64,000 bases of DNA from Vermamoeba vermiformis (Eukaryota > Tubulinea > Echinamoebida): assembly GCA_045837725.1 (NCBI GenBank), contig JBEWZL010000061.1, positions 62,001 to 126,000 on the forward strand, given 5' to 3'. The notes under the pieces are model-generated. The model was not told where the DNA came from, did not search any database, and was given only the letters and a program-made list of their open reading frames with translations. Numbering within the stretch: position 1 is the stretch's first letter; each line of letters starts with the position of its first letter. The position numbers and the translations under genes are program-made. Of the stretch, positions 43,813-57,500 are shown piece by piece.

Positions 43813-46800
43813 ATGCCACCGAAACAAAAAGGGGCATCCGTAAAAGAGAAAGAACTTTTACCTCGAGCTTACAAAAAGACGGATGACGTCAAGCCGAAGG
43901 ATTTGATAGAAATATATCACATAGCAGATGAAGTATGCGGAGAAAGTAAGTATTACACAGCAATAGTCGTTCTTCGAAAAATTACCAAAATCCAGCCACA
44001 AGATCACCAGCGCTTCTTCCACAACTGACCCGCTACTGCATAATAAAATAATAATATATTTTTTTGAATTATTGTGGTTGATTTTAATTGCGATCCGAGT
44101 TCTTGGATCCTCGTTCCTTTCGTTCAAAATTTCATTCCTAATTTTGACAAAATAACGAATACTCGTTCTACATTGCTGATCTCTTATTGTAGACAAACGA
44201 AAAATAAATTGCAAGCTCAATCCCAATTGTTTTTTGGGCCTTGGTGAGACCAAACTCGGCGAAGCCATCAAAGCTCAAATTGACAAAGACGAAGGCGCTG
44301 GATTTTATTTACGCGAGCCTAATACATACGTTGGCTTAAAGGTACATAATATATTTATTGCCTCGCGAGTATTTTGGCTAATTTTCTTATTGCAGAATTT
44401 GGGCGCAACTTGTTACATGAACACTTTGCTTCAAGCATTATTCATGAATAAAACCTTCAGACAAGGAGTGTATGATTGGGAAGAAGATCAAAAAGTACGA
44501 TATATTTTTAGTATTATTAAATAGGTACTAACGAACCTAAATTTTGATAGGATCCAAACGCGATCTGTTACCAACTTCAAATGCTTTTTGGATTTTTGCA
44601 AGAAGGCAAAAAGAAGTTCTACGACCCCACACCATTTGCAAACGAAATTAATATTAAGACGGGCGAACAACAAGACGCACAAGAGTAAGAATAGCAAAAT
44701 TTAATTAAAACCATTTGCTAATCCGTATTCAATAGGTTTTATAAAATCTTTATCTCATATTTAGAAGAAGAGTTCAAAAAATCACCAGTGCCGCGTGTTA
44801 ATAATTTAATCGAACAACAATTTCAAGGCAAATCACAATACATCACTATTTGTCAAAATTGCAAAACAGAATCGATACGCGACAGCTCGTTTTACGAATT
44901 AGAATTAGGCATTGATGTACGTAGCTTAGGTTATTATGAATAACTATAATACTTACATACGTAGGATGTTTTGACGGTCGAAGAAAGTATTGGAAAGTAT
45001 CTGGGCGAAGAAGATTTGACCGGATCCAACCAATATTTGTGCGAAATTTGCAACGGCAAACAAGATGCGACAAGATTTATTGCTTTAAAAGAATTGCCTG
45101 AAGTGCTCAGTTTGCAATTGCTGAGATTTTACTACGACATTCAAAGTGGATCCAAGAAGAAAAAGAGCAACGTGATATATTTCCCTACGCGACTGGACAT
45201 GAAGAAATTTGTTCGCGAGCCGAATTTACCCGACGAAGAATACATTTACACTTTGACAAGCATGTTGATTCACATAGGAAATTCAGCTTATGGCGGACAT
45301 TATATTGCTGATATTCGCGACGAAGAGTAAGTTCAACGTACTAAGATACTAACTCTAATTATGAAAAAAAAGTCATAAAAATTTCTTTTGGTGCGCATCC
45401 TGATCCAGATCTGACCGCGAAATAATACCTAACAATTTTGAATAGAACGAATCGGTGGTATCGATTTGATGACGAAGTAGTTGAAGAGATTGAATTGAAT
45501 CTTGAACCGGACTTAGAAGATCAAGCCAAAGAAGAGAAAAAAGTTGCGCCAAAATCACCGAAGAAAAAGCCAGGCAAAAAGGCAACTAATAAGAAAGATA
45601 AAGACGAAGACGAGGATTCTGATGTTAGCGGAGAGACACTATCTTCAAAGTCAAATAAGAATAGCAAAAACAATAATTCTAAGAACAATAACAATAACAA
45701 TAAGGTGCTTGATATTACCGATGATAAGGGCGTTAAGGAATCCAAAGACGGGTAAGTATATTGACGTATATTATGATTAATTCATACTAATCGGGTATTC
45801 TAGCTTCGTCTCGTCAAATTCCGCGTATTTCTTGACGTACACGAAAATAGGAAGAAAAACAGTAGCACAACCAACGGTCCCTGAAAATTTGAAAGCGATT
45901 ATCGAGCTGCAATCAAACGAATTTGAAATGGAAGCAGAAGAAGACAAAAATAAGCGAAACAAAGTCATCGACCTCAAAACAGCGCATCAGCAGCTCTTCG
46001 AAAAGATTTGGAAAGACATTGCCGTCGCGGATCCAGGTGTCTCGTCCAAGTGTTATTGGATCAGCTTAGATTGGCTCAAGTCTTGGATCAAAGGTGAATG
46101 TGAAGTTCAAGAAAAGCCTATCGACAATATTCCACTCGTTTGCCGGCACGACAAGTTAGATCCGCGAAAACTAGCCTCGGCCAAGAGAATCAACCCCGTA
46201 AGCTTTATTTATTACCAACATTTAATTTATTCTAACGTAACCTTTCGTCGTAGGACGTGTGGGATATTTTGTTCGAAAAGTACAAAGGCGGTCCAATTTT
46301 GAACGAAGAATCTTATTGCAAGCAGTGTATTGTCGATATGTCGAATGGTAAGAATAACGCGTGAGAAATACGACATGATTTTTGAAAATTAAACTTTTTT
46401 TGTTTCAGATGTCAAAGCGAGCGAAGAAAAAGCGAGTACCAAGCAAGAAATCCTCGATATGATTGCGAATTCTGAGACAAGCAAAGGTTATTGGCTGTCA
46501 CTAGATTTCGTAAAAGAATTCAAAAAAGCCAAACCAAAGGACCCTGAAACAATTCTAGTCAACCAAGACATTCAATGTCCGCACTCAGGACTGTCCGTTG
46601 AAAGCGAAAAGCATCGAAAGATTGTCTCGTCTGAGGTACGTATCAACTTACAATATCAAGCTGTAATATCAATCTCATTGCTGCACGATAGGTGTGGTCG
46701 TACATCACTTCGCTGTACCCGAATAACATCGAAATGCCAAGTCATGACATCAATGACACTTGTGTGTTGTGCGAAGAACAAGCGGCTGTAAGTAAATTCT

Positions 46801-48424
46801 GCTGTCATAATTAGTGCCATTTGTGTTGTGGACATTAACACGGCTTATTAGGACCACAAAGTCAGTTTGAAGAAAGAGACAGCAAAGCGCGAAAAGCTGA
46901 AAAAAGAATTGCCAATTTTATTCAAATCAACGCCTTCGATTGACGGCAAAAACGAAGCTGTAGGTTAACTTACGCAATTTATTTCGTTAGTTAATTGTCT
47001 ATTAGTTAAAACCAAAACGAATCGTTTTACCGCTGGCAAATGAAGACGAAGGTGAAAAATACTACGTTATTCCGCTGCACTGGGCGGAAAAATGGAGGTA
47101 TTACGTGAGTCATCCGAGAGAAGATCTGGAAGAGCCCGAAGAGTGCGACACTTCTGCTTTCTTGTGCGAACATAAGATGCTTACGTACAACTTTGACGAT
47201 TACTTTGACAACATGAATAACACGGCAATTATGTTGGTGGTATCAGAGGAATGGGACAACATCAAAGATAGGTACGTTCGAACGGCGTGAAAAAATTTTT
47301 TCAGTGAACTCACGTGGCTTCTTTTCCAGATATGGTGGAGGACCAGACATCACCACTTTAACTGAAGTCTGTGAATTGTGTCGCGAGAAAAGACTATTGG
47401 AATGGTCAGAAGGCTGTGTCTTTGTCACCAAAGTCACCAAACTTCAACCACTGAGCTCACTGCAGACTGGTAGTTCTCGATCACGTGGTCGCAAGAAGAT
47501 TGAAGGTGTAACTAGTCAAACAACCGTTCAAAAGTTGAAAATGTTGATTTGTGAAGAGTTGGATCTGCTGCCGTCCGAGCAAGAGTTGCACTACCAAGAC
47601 AGTACGTCAATACTATTCTAAGTATTCTTCGATACTAACAACGTGTTAAGCTATCCTTGTTGACTCGAAAAAGACCTTAGCTGAATATGGCGTCAAAAAT
47701 GACTCTGTTATTCAAGTGCTCAAAGTTGATGGATCCGTCAATGATGACATCGGTATGTAACTCTTGCTCTCTTAAAAATGCTGTTGTTAACTCGTCCGCA
47801 TCTATAGCTATGCGTGATAATGCTAAGGAAGAAGGTTTTCTGGGCTCAACGCTATTGGGCGGCAAAAGAAAGCGTGATGAAGGATCTAGATCCGAAGAGA
47901 CTTCGCGGTCAGAGAATAACAATAACAACACTAGCTCGCAGTGGAAATGTGAAGTATGTACATTAGTCAACGAAGCAGATGACCATACCTGCGCTGCCTG
48001 CACCTCTGCGAAACCAGGGCACGATGGCAAAACAGGCGGGAAAAGATCCCGATCTGACAGCGGCATCGACTCGGACTTTGAAGACGAACAACGCTTAGTG
48101 AAACGTCAACGCATCGACCCGCCTTCAGGGTCTAACAATAATGATCAAAATAATCATCAGGAAGATGAAGGCAATGGAGCAGATGCGGAGATGGATGTTG
48201 ACGTAAAGCCGATGTCTATAAGTATCGGTAACTTGCTTAGAAAAGCAGGAAGTTTCTTGGAAAGAACTTTAAATGGCTCTGACAGTCCCGTAGAAAAGCC
48301 TGTGCCGCAGATTAAAGTCACAGGACCGCCGTCACCGAAGAAACTTGCCAAAATTGGCGAGGATGGCGACAGTTTGTTCGAAGAGTTCGAACTAGGTGCT
48401 CCTGATAAGGCTAATAAGAAATAG
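43813..48424 (+). CDS. USP48: USP48-type ubiquitin-specific protease with extra zinc finger
   Basis: Multi-exon gene, MPPKQKGASVKEKELLPRAY to APDKANKK-stop. Exon 2 reads CKLNPNCFLGLGETKLGEAI, as in USP48. Catalytic Cys box NLGATCYMNTLLQALFMNK; QDAQEFYKIFISYLEEEF; a zinc pair CQNC/CEIC; the His box AYGGHYIADIRDEE; and WYRFDDEVVEEIE. Lys/Asn-rich linker (~45530-45700), then DUSP-like segments (CYWISLDWLKSWI, GYWLSLDFVKEFKK, YVIPLHWAEKWRYYV) interleaved with zinc pairs. A ubiquitin-like domain (TTVQKLKMLICEELDLLPSEQELHYQD) is followed by WKCEVCTLVNEADDHTCAACTSAK, a RanBP2/NZF-type finger, and a Lys/Arg/Glu-rich tail. Nuclear deubiquitinase by homology. The terminal NZF is not part of vertebrate USP48 as I know it. 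Head-to-head with the BTB gene (about 200 bp). Confidence 0.88.
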
Positions 48425-48612
48425 ATTGTTCGTTATTGTAAATATGATATTGCAACATTAAATAGTCGCTCAAATCCACCAAGCCGCAAATAAATTCTTT
48501 TGTTAGGTTTTTCTGACGATTTATTTTAGCTTTTACACACTCAACAGTACCGCTTAGAGCAAATATTCATATAAATTTGCATTTTATTATTGTTTGAAGA
48601 ACGAGAAAGGCT

Positions 48613-49215
48613 ATGGAAAAGTCAGACCACGATCAGATTTCGTTTGAAGCGTTCTTGTTGCGGCCCTATAAGCCTGACAATGAAACTGCTAATGCAATGA
48701 TAAATATCAACTCGAAAAAGCGAAAAAGAGAAGAGGTACAAGACAGTGAAATGGATTTACTTGGTGACTCGGCTGAGGGAGACGTAGAAAACGTAACAAC
48801 ATTATTAAAAAACTATCGTATTGTTACATATGTCACTCAATATGATGGAAACTCTTTTGAACGAATTCGAGGTATGCATCTGAATAATTTAAATTAAATT
48901 CATATCAATTAGTAAATATAATCTTACTATTACCAAAAAATGTCAATATTTTTAGGTCTGTATTCTCATTTAATTCTCAATTTAATTTAATTTTTGCGCC
49001 AACTGTCGAGATCAGATCCATTGTTAATTTTTTGTTTTATAGGACGCACGAGTGCTTTAAGCCACCACAGACTGCGTCATTTGACTCGCAATCGAGTATC
49101 TTCAACGCCAACACGACGCCCTCCAAGCCGAGGACACTTGGCAACACAAGACACTGATCGAGATCCGGAATACATCAGCGTCAAACGACGAAAGATTTGT
49201 GATAGACTATATTAG
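48613..49215 (+). CDS. Small basic protein of unknown function
   Basis: Join 48613..48871 and 49043..49215 (143 residues). It starts MEKSDHDQISFEAFLLRPYK, has a nuclear-localisation-like KKRKREE, and exon 1 ends YVTQYDGNSFERIR. The GTATGC...TTATAG intron (171 nt, phase 1) joins to GRTSALSHHRLRHLTRNR, an Arg/Thr/Pro-rich part, then DPEYISVKRRKICDRLY. Composition suggests a nuclear, partly disordered protein. Family not recognised. Same strand as USP48, 188 bp downstream. Confidence 0.6.
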
Positions 49216-49820
49216 ATACGAGTGCAGTATTATACCGAGGAGCTATCAAGGTTAATGGACAAGTTCAGGCTAGAGCTCTATTGTTGGGCAAGAAACGTTA
49301 TCAAACGTAACAAAAGTCAGCCAAAGAGGCCACGTGATTTGCTGTGGCGCAAGTCGGCAATTTGCAACTGTTTCTCCTGTGTATGCACAACACTGAACTT
49401 AATAAACTACGGTCAAGCGACAAGGATAGAACTCTTATGTTGGTGAATGGAGGTGCACTAGCAACAGGACCTTTGACTTGTGGCGGTGCGTGAGTGACAG
49501 GTGTCACTAGCGGTGCACGACCCTTTGGCGTCGCAGTATATCAAGCACCAGAAGTCAAAATTGTACAGCGATGGCTACAAATGCGATGTTTATAGTCAGA
49601 ATTACTTTCTAAAAGCTTGAGAAAAAATACATGGATCAGTAGTTTTTCAAGGTCTCGTCTTTCGCTGAAGCTTTGGTCCTGGAACTTGCTCGTGACCTTG
49701 TCACACGTTGCACTAAACAAGATCCAGTCAGAGACCCACTCCAAAAGACCAACTCGGCGCTGTAAGTCAGATGAAGGCAAAGTTAGTACTAAATGAAGAA
49801 TAGGTCCTCAGACGTACCAT
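49216..49820. other. Spacer between converging small-protein and LRR genes
   Basis: 605 nt. Short frames on both strands do not look coding; no RNA or repeat recognised. Confidence 0.5.
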
Positions 49821-51429
49821 CTACAAGTACTTCGGGTGCAATACTTTGAGCTGACTTTTGTTCTCGAACATTTTTCTAAATAGATCGTGCCAATCAATTG
49901 CCACACCAGGGATTTCAATGAACTTGCACACGTGAAACCAAAGCTCAATTGGCAAGCAATTCTCTTGGTCTCGTGCAATGTTGAATAAAGTAATGATGAC
50001 GTTTTGTACGCGTGTGTTTTGCTGTCGTCTGTTGCGTACAAGATATTCTGTTATTTGGAACTGCATTTCTCTTGGAACTGCTTTTGAAAACGCGCCAACG
50101 TTAATAAGTATCTCGTTCTCGCTGAGAATGTCTACCCAAAATGAAGCAACCGACTCGTCCGAAGCATTTTTGAGAGCAACAGTGTGAAGTGTCTTGTTCT
50201 GCCGTAGCTCGTTAGCTAAGAGTTCCATATGATAGTAATTAAAATTAGGGTCTTCAAGGTCGAGGCGACTGAGCGAGGTGTTGCTGCCAAAGACTTGCTT
50301 GAGGGTAGGATAGTGATGCCCATCGAATGCATTTCCGCGAAGGTCAAGCCACTCCAAGGTGTTGTTTTCTAACAACGACTTGCATATCTCGTTCATGCCA
50401 TCACACACAGCAACTGAATTGTTGGTCAACGAAAGTCGTTTCAATGACGTGTTGCGCTTCAATAATTGTGCCAAGGCGCTGCACGCACTGCTCGACAAAT
50501 TGTTGCCATCCAGCACCAACTCTTTTAGCGTTGAATTTCCTATCAATACTTCGCAAATTGCTGCGGTTGAGTCTTGATTGATTTTGCAGCGCTCCAATGC
50601 CAATTTAACGAGAGTTTTGTTCGTCTCCAGTAAAGTACGCAAAGCCACCAAGCATTTTGGGTTCAAAGGGTCTAAACCCTCCTGAAATTCCAGCGCCTCA
50701 ATCTTATGGTTCGTTTGTAATGCGTTGCAAATAGCTTCAAAAGCAGTCAATTCTACGTACGAAATTTTCAATCTTTCAATGGATGTGTTGCTGCCGAGTC
50801 CTTTTGCGATCGAGTGCAGACCAATGTTTGACTGCCGACGAAAAGGCATGCGTATATATAGGGACTTTACTGTCGTATTCTCAGCCAAAGCTTCGCCCAA
50901 CTCGGAGTAATCGTTGGTTCTAAGATGCATTAAATATAAGTGCGTGATCTTCTTGTTACTCTTCAGCATTCGACATAAACCTGACATTCCATTGTCGTAC
51001 AAAGGCACTGAATTAACAGTGAGCTGAGTAATATTGGTTTGATTCAACGCGTTCATTAAGATGCCCCATCCAGCAAAGTCGATTTTTCGTGCTGAATTGA
51101 TAGCAAAACACGTTATTTGAGGGTTTGCTAAAAGTGATGCAACTACTGTTTGAAAATCTCCTTGTGATAAATAATCGTAATTGGATGCGTCAATTAGTAA
51201 GGAGGAGGTACTGATCTTGAAAGGTGTTCCTGTTTCGACAGCTCGGTCAATATCATGGGGAGTAAAAACATCCTTTAATACCTAAAATAAATTAGATAAT
51301 GGAATATTGGATCGCCTTCAAAATATAAGGCCGTGGTAATTTTAAAAGAATATTTCGAAAACAGGATGTCATACAAAATTCCGAATTTGGAAATCCCCAC
51401 AAACTGCTTACACTTTGCTGTGTGGCCAT
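49821..51429 (-). CDS. Leucine-rich-repeat protein (RNI-like)
   Basis: Exon 1 is only 18 nt (51412..51429, MATQQS), spliced by a 130-nt phase-0 intron to exon 2 (49821..51281, VLKDVFTPHDIDRAVETGTP). 492 residues. The central ~300 residues are about ten LRR units with NLR/RNI-type spacing (LYLMHLRTNDYSELGEALAENTTV, LVLDGNNLSSSACSALAQLLKRNTSL, LSLTNNSVAVCDGMNEICKSLLENNTL, WLDLRGNAFDG). The C-terminus (~400-492) is helical with an F-box-like LPIELWFHVCKFIEIPGVAIDW near the end. No transmembrane or kinase segment. Likely a scaffold or ubiquitin-ligase adaptor; partner unknown. Confidence 0.82.
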
Positions 51430-51598
51430 TATAGCGACCCGTATTTTTATCTGATCGGTGATAAGGATGAGTGGTGCTCAACGCTGGATTTTTGATCTAA
51501 AATCACAATTTATTCAGACAGGTTTTTATGTACAACACTTAACAAAATTTTAACAATATTAATTTTCATCTTTAAAGATGTGGTCGCAACGACGAAGT

Positions 51599-54500
51599 TT
51601 AGTTCATCGTTCCTCGACATGAAGCGGCACCACATCTGCACGGTACTTTCTCATCTTCGATAGGGAACATGTAATCGTAGGCTATCTCCTCACCAGGCTT
51701 GATATCCTTCTTAGCGAAAATGATGATTTTCTTGCGTCCTTCGACGGACACAATGCGTGTGACGGCATTGGGCTAAACAAGAACGGATCAGCAACTCGAA
51801 CTCGATCTGCACCACAACCTCCTACTTACATCACAACAATGGTTGATAAATCTCGCAATGTTGCCCTTCTCGGTTGCGTCGACGATAATATCTTCGTCAA
51901 TCTTGAACATGTAGCAGCCAATGCCCTTCGAGTTATAACGGATCTCGCGCAGATCGGCAATCTTTTGACGAATTTCTTCGCCAACGTACTCGATAATCAT
52001 GTCGTTCTCCCTATTGAGTTTTTAGTTAGTATGTGATACATCAATAAACTAGCCATATTAGCGCGTACTTAATCTCTTGCTTGGCGAAAACACCCCACTC
52101 GTGGATCGGTGAGCGCATGACTTGAATTGTCTTGCTCAACTTCTGGCGCATTTGCCTTTAAGAATATTAGTATACAGTGATGTTACCATAGCGCAAGATA
52201 GTCACATACCTATACAACACACCGACAGGCAACTCTTTGATTGTGTCAGCGTTTTTGTGATCCTCACGGCTGTTGTTAATTTTACGACCAGCAAGACTAG
52301 GAACGAGTTTGTTATGAAGTGCTTGGAAGCCATAAGCACCCATGTACTCCATCTTCTCGTCGTTGTTCTTTTTGGAGTATGGCTCCGTGCGTGCACATCC
52401 AGAAGGATTAACCGGCAATTCCGTCTTGATTTCACGATTATCTATATGAAATAGTTAATAAAGCTGCCAAAGCCATGCGTAAACTAATGAGGTGAAGTTG
52501 ACTTACATAATACAGAGTGCAAAATCGTCCTTGGAATGCGAATGATCATATCATACTGGAAGTTGTAAGCACGACAGAGACGAGCATTAGGCAGCTTCTC
52601 AATCATCTTGGTGACCGTGGGGCTGCCCAAGCCGAAGAAGTATTCAGATCGCAGGTTGTTACGGATGAGCAACAAACGGCTGAGTGGCTCGACGTCCATC
52701 TTCTTGTACAGCTCAATATTCGAAAGCAATTCTTTGTACAGGTTGAATATTGCGCTATTGATCTTTTCGATAACTTGACGCCAAGCATCTAGCACAAAAA
52801 ATGTCAGATTCGATCCAGGATCAGCCCCACACAAAAAAAAAGGATGATGCATTTGTGTTCAGACCCTTAGATGTTATTTGACCACTCATAGATATCGTGG
52901 GTCGAAAGGTTTCATCATATAAATGCCTTTAAACAGAACCAAGCGTGAACTTCGTCACCGAAATCCTCGCATCTGGTTGCCGCAGAAAACTATTGTGGTA
53001 CTAGTCATGCACTTACCAGCCGCAGTCTTGCCAACAATCAGAACATCAGGGTCATCTTCGCAGGTAATCTTGAAACAGGGTTCACCATCAATCTCGAAGA
53101 TCTGCATTCGGTAAAGACAGCGGGGCAAAAACAGCTTCGGCAAGCGGATCATGTCGCGGTGCGCTGGTTTCTTGCGCAACTTTCGACCGACACGAATATT
53201 GCGTCGTCTTATGACATCGTCGTCACGTTCAATCTTCCAACTCCAATAGATACGTGAGCTTGTATAATGAAGAGGGAAAATGTAATCCGCAGTGCTGAAA
53301 GCCTTTTTGTCGTGCACAATTTGGCCTAGATTTCGCACGGAAAGAGCTCCGACACGCGCCTAAATCTTGGTTAGAGCCCTACCTAATACGAAACGCTAAT
53401 GATAAGAACTTACCAGGAGGTCTTGCGGAGGTATTTGAGGTGTCAACTTTGACTTCTTGCCGGCGAGATTGATTTTCTGTGGCACGAGCTTCTTGTTCTG
53501 GGTGAAAGACGACTTCATCACACTGTGAATAACGCGGTTTGGATTGGCAGGATCTTTGGCCTCAGACTTGATAATCGAGGTAGGTGCGTGTGCTTCGCAG
53601 TTGACAAACTTATCTTCGGGACTAATCGAGAATCTGCAATTAGCCTTGATAGCGCAGTTGAAGTGGTAGTTCTTGGAACAGCGCACTGAGTTGCAGCTAA
53701 CGGTGGCACCAACTCCTCGGCACAAATCGCAAACTGTAGTTTTGGCACGATGAAGCGCCTTCCAAATGTTAATCAAGTCGCCTTCCTCGCTCTCGAAGAC
53801 TTCAGAGGACCACGAGGCACAGTTGCTGTGCACCCACGTGTACATTGTCAAGAAGAGAAGACGACCGCGCACTGCCAAATCGCCTTCCTCCCTGCACAAA
53901 GCACACTTTCTCGTGTCTTTTGTGTGAGGATGAACACGTTTGTCAAGCGATGTAATAGTAAGGCAGTTCACCTCTACATCGTCCTTTTGAGCTTTTGGTT
54001 CAGCAACAGCCGTAGGTTCTGCTGACAAGTCCAAAGTCTTCTTGTAGTTCCACACTTTGTTCAAGGCAGGACCGTTTTCCAAACGAGAGATGGTGTTCAA
54101 TGTAAGCGGGGTGTTCTCGTTGATTTCAGCCGAGTTGAAGTAGTCCGCAGTTCCTCTTATCAACTTGTTTGAACCAAAATAGTGCAAAGATTTCTTAGGA
54201 CGACCAACAGGACGCTTGGTGCTACCATCAGCAAAGCCTGACGCAGAGCGAGAAAGGATCGGAGTGCCGAACGAATCGCGCAACTTGGGTGGACGTCCTC
54301 GGCCTCTCTTCAGTAGAGAGCCCTCTGAAGCAGCTGAGTTCGATGATACAGCAAGCGGGCGAGGTCCTTTGAACTCTGGATCTTCATCAACCGAGCTAGC
54401 TGTCATCTTGTCGTCATCGTGAACTGCATGCTCAGTAGCTTGATATTCGAAAATGAAATCCTCTGACTTCGGGATTTTTCTTGGGCGTGTAACGATTCGC

Positions 54501-57500
54501 CGAGGCTCTGTTGGCTCTGCCTTGGGATTTCGTTCGGATGCAGGTCTAGGAGGGCGAGGCTCGCCAATGGGATACTTTCGGGGTCTGCCTCTGCCACGCT
54601 TCGCTTGTAAAGTCTCCAATGTTGCGTTGGACATCATTTCAGGAGGTCCGAGGCTGGTTACATCAACCAAAGTGGTCGGCGTTGTCAAAGATAGTAAGAG
54701 ATCATTCGTGGAATTCGAAATCTCATCCTGAATAAGAGGCACGGGAGACGGATCACTCTCTAATAGCGGCGAAGGGCTTGCAGACGGAATGCTTTGCGGA
54801 GGAATAGGAGTTCCAGACTGAGGTGGCGGGCTCTGTGAGGTACCAGGCTGAGGTGTGCCAGATCTGTTCTTCGGGGGACGGCCACGACCTCTCTTTGGAG
54901 TATCGCCTTCAGGTGGTGGCGGTGTTGGTGTTTCAGAGGGCGGGTATTTGCGTGGGCGACCTCGTCCTCGCTTGGTCGGCGTTGGGCTCAAAATCTGGGT
55001 TTGTCCATTCTGGTACGAGTTGAGCATTGGTAATTGGGAAGGAGGGGACTGGTGCATTGGAGAGATTACTCCAGGAGTGCTTTCGGGAGAGTGGAAAGGG
55101 CTCTTTTGGTTGAACGGGTCGATTGGGTTAAGTGAAGGGGAATTGGCGTTTTTGTAGAATCCTGGGTCGCTGAATCCCGTCGGCTTGAGGATACTGTCGG
55201 GAGGGCTCGAGTGGTGCGGTGAGTTTGGTATGTGCTCGAAGCCAATGTGAGATGGACCAAGTTTGGGAGAGTTTGAGAAGGTGGTTTGTCGTGCGACCTG
55301 CTGGATAATCGGTCTTGAAGCATACGCGGATCCACTATCGAAGAAATCCATATGCGTCAGATCCGATGTCCTGTTCATACCAAAATTGGACATCATATCT
55401 CCTTTGTGGTTATAGACCGATGTTGATGGAACATTCGTAACATGGCTCTCATAAGGCATGGAATATTTTTGCGAATACGCTTCAGGAGCTTGGTTGTGGA
55501 ACCCCGTGTTGTATCCGGAAGTGGGGTACATAGACAACAACGAAGTGTCGGGATCAGTTGGGCGATGGCTCAAATAGTCGTGCATGTCTGGTGCTCCACT
55601 ATACATATCATGCTATTCAAAAGAGTTAATCGTTGTCACTTTGAGAGGCTAAGTTTTAACTCGAACTTACCATTTCAAAAGCGGGGAACGTGTCCATTGT
55701 ACGCATTGGCATAGCCTGTTTATGACCAAATAAATCATCTTCATCGTGATGCATGGACTGTCTATGGGCGTGATAAGACGGAACTTGATTATGATTAGCT
55801 TCGTCATCAAATAAGCGCACCGAGCTGCTGGTCGGGTACTCGGCTGTAGAGTGGCCATTATACATTGTCGCGTTCGAAAAGCCGTTGGGAATATTGATGG
55901 GCATGCTACGGTCGCTACTCTCTTCGCTGATATCTACAAAGTCGTCTTCCATAGCATGCTTTTCTCGTTCATAGTACTCATTCGGCTCAGTGTTTCGGGT
56001 CGCTTGCGGCTGAGCTTCAGCTTGGGCAGCCACCGGTGCTGCCGTTGATACCTCCTTAGCTGCAGAGACAGTTGAAGCTGCTTCGCGAGCAGTCTCTTGT
56101 ATGGCAACAGGCTTTTTCTCCACGGCAGGCGGTGCAGCAGCAGTAGGAGCTGGAGAGACAGGTCTCTCTGGTTTCTCTCCGTTGGTTGATGATGTTAATT
56201 GCCTGCGTGAACTACGAGTAGCAGGATGAACGTTGGATGGAGGTGGCTGAGGTTTCATCGGCGAAGCTTCTTTCTTCTTCTTTACTGATCGTCTGTTTAA
56301 TAAGTGCTTCTCGGCGTAAGGGCTAACGGTGAAAATTCCCTTTCCGAGTTTCTTGAAGCGAGCCTTATCGCCATACTTGTTGATCTCGCAATACAAATTG
56401 CTACCCATGGTCCGCTCGGGAGTTTTGCCCTCAGTTGTAATGTAACCTTCTTTAATACATATCTCCGTTATCTTGTTTACGCTGAGCGGCTTGCCGGCTT
56501 TTTTGAGAACCATGAAAGCGGCGTCTTTGAAACTATATTCACTCAATCGTTAGTGCACTGCTAAAAAAACCTTCGGGGGTTCATACCTATAAGCTCCGTT
56601 TGACCGCTTAGTCTTATCATCTTCACTCATGTCGTAATCTTCAATTCCAGAAAGGCTAGTCTCCTCGATGTCCATCTTATCGTCGGACATGATTTCAAAG
56701 TCTTCTTTCATCTCCTCTTCGTCCTCGGGCAAGAGGTTGTTATCTCCATCACTATTGTAGCTTGGTGGAGGGTCGGAATCCAAATCTATATCGTGCTCAT
56801 CATCGTCCTCTGGTGAAGCATCACTTTGCTTTTCGTATTGCGGCTCTTCTTTAATAGAGCTCGCAATCACAGTCGTAGATGGTGTGACAACGTCAACCAT
56901 TTCTGTCTTCTCCTCGGTCTTCGATATAGGCGCCTGTTTAGCAGGCTCTTGGACTGGTGCAGGGTCCGTCTCTTGCTTGTTGATCTTCAAAATTGTAGTG
57001 ATTGGAGGAGGGACAGGAGGCTTGTTTTTGCTTTGCTCGACTAAGTCCTGCTTAATTTCAGCAAGCTTTTTGTCATATTCTTGGCCGCAGGTCCAACACA
57101 ATGTGTACGAGTGAGTCCATCTAATTATAAGTTAGACATGTAATCTCCACGTCATCAAAAACCGCGGCACTTACTTTGCCCCAGGAGCATCTCCTGGTGT
57201 TCGTGTACCACATCGATCGCATTTTATACAGTGAGAGCAACGCCAGCTTTCGTTAGGTACTTGTTGCAAGGGCGGATCCAAACAGAATATATGAAAACAT
57301 CGATCACACTTTGACAGATTGTCAGTCATACGCGCCAATAAATTTTAACGGGAATTTCACTTACCTTATCGCACATAATTAATTTGTCCTCTTCGCTCAT
57401 TTCTAAGCATTGTTCGCAAAATTTACAGTGAGGGCAGCGCCATTCCGCCAGCGAGCTGAGATTTTCCACCACAACTTTGGGCGTCAAACAGAACGTGTGG

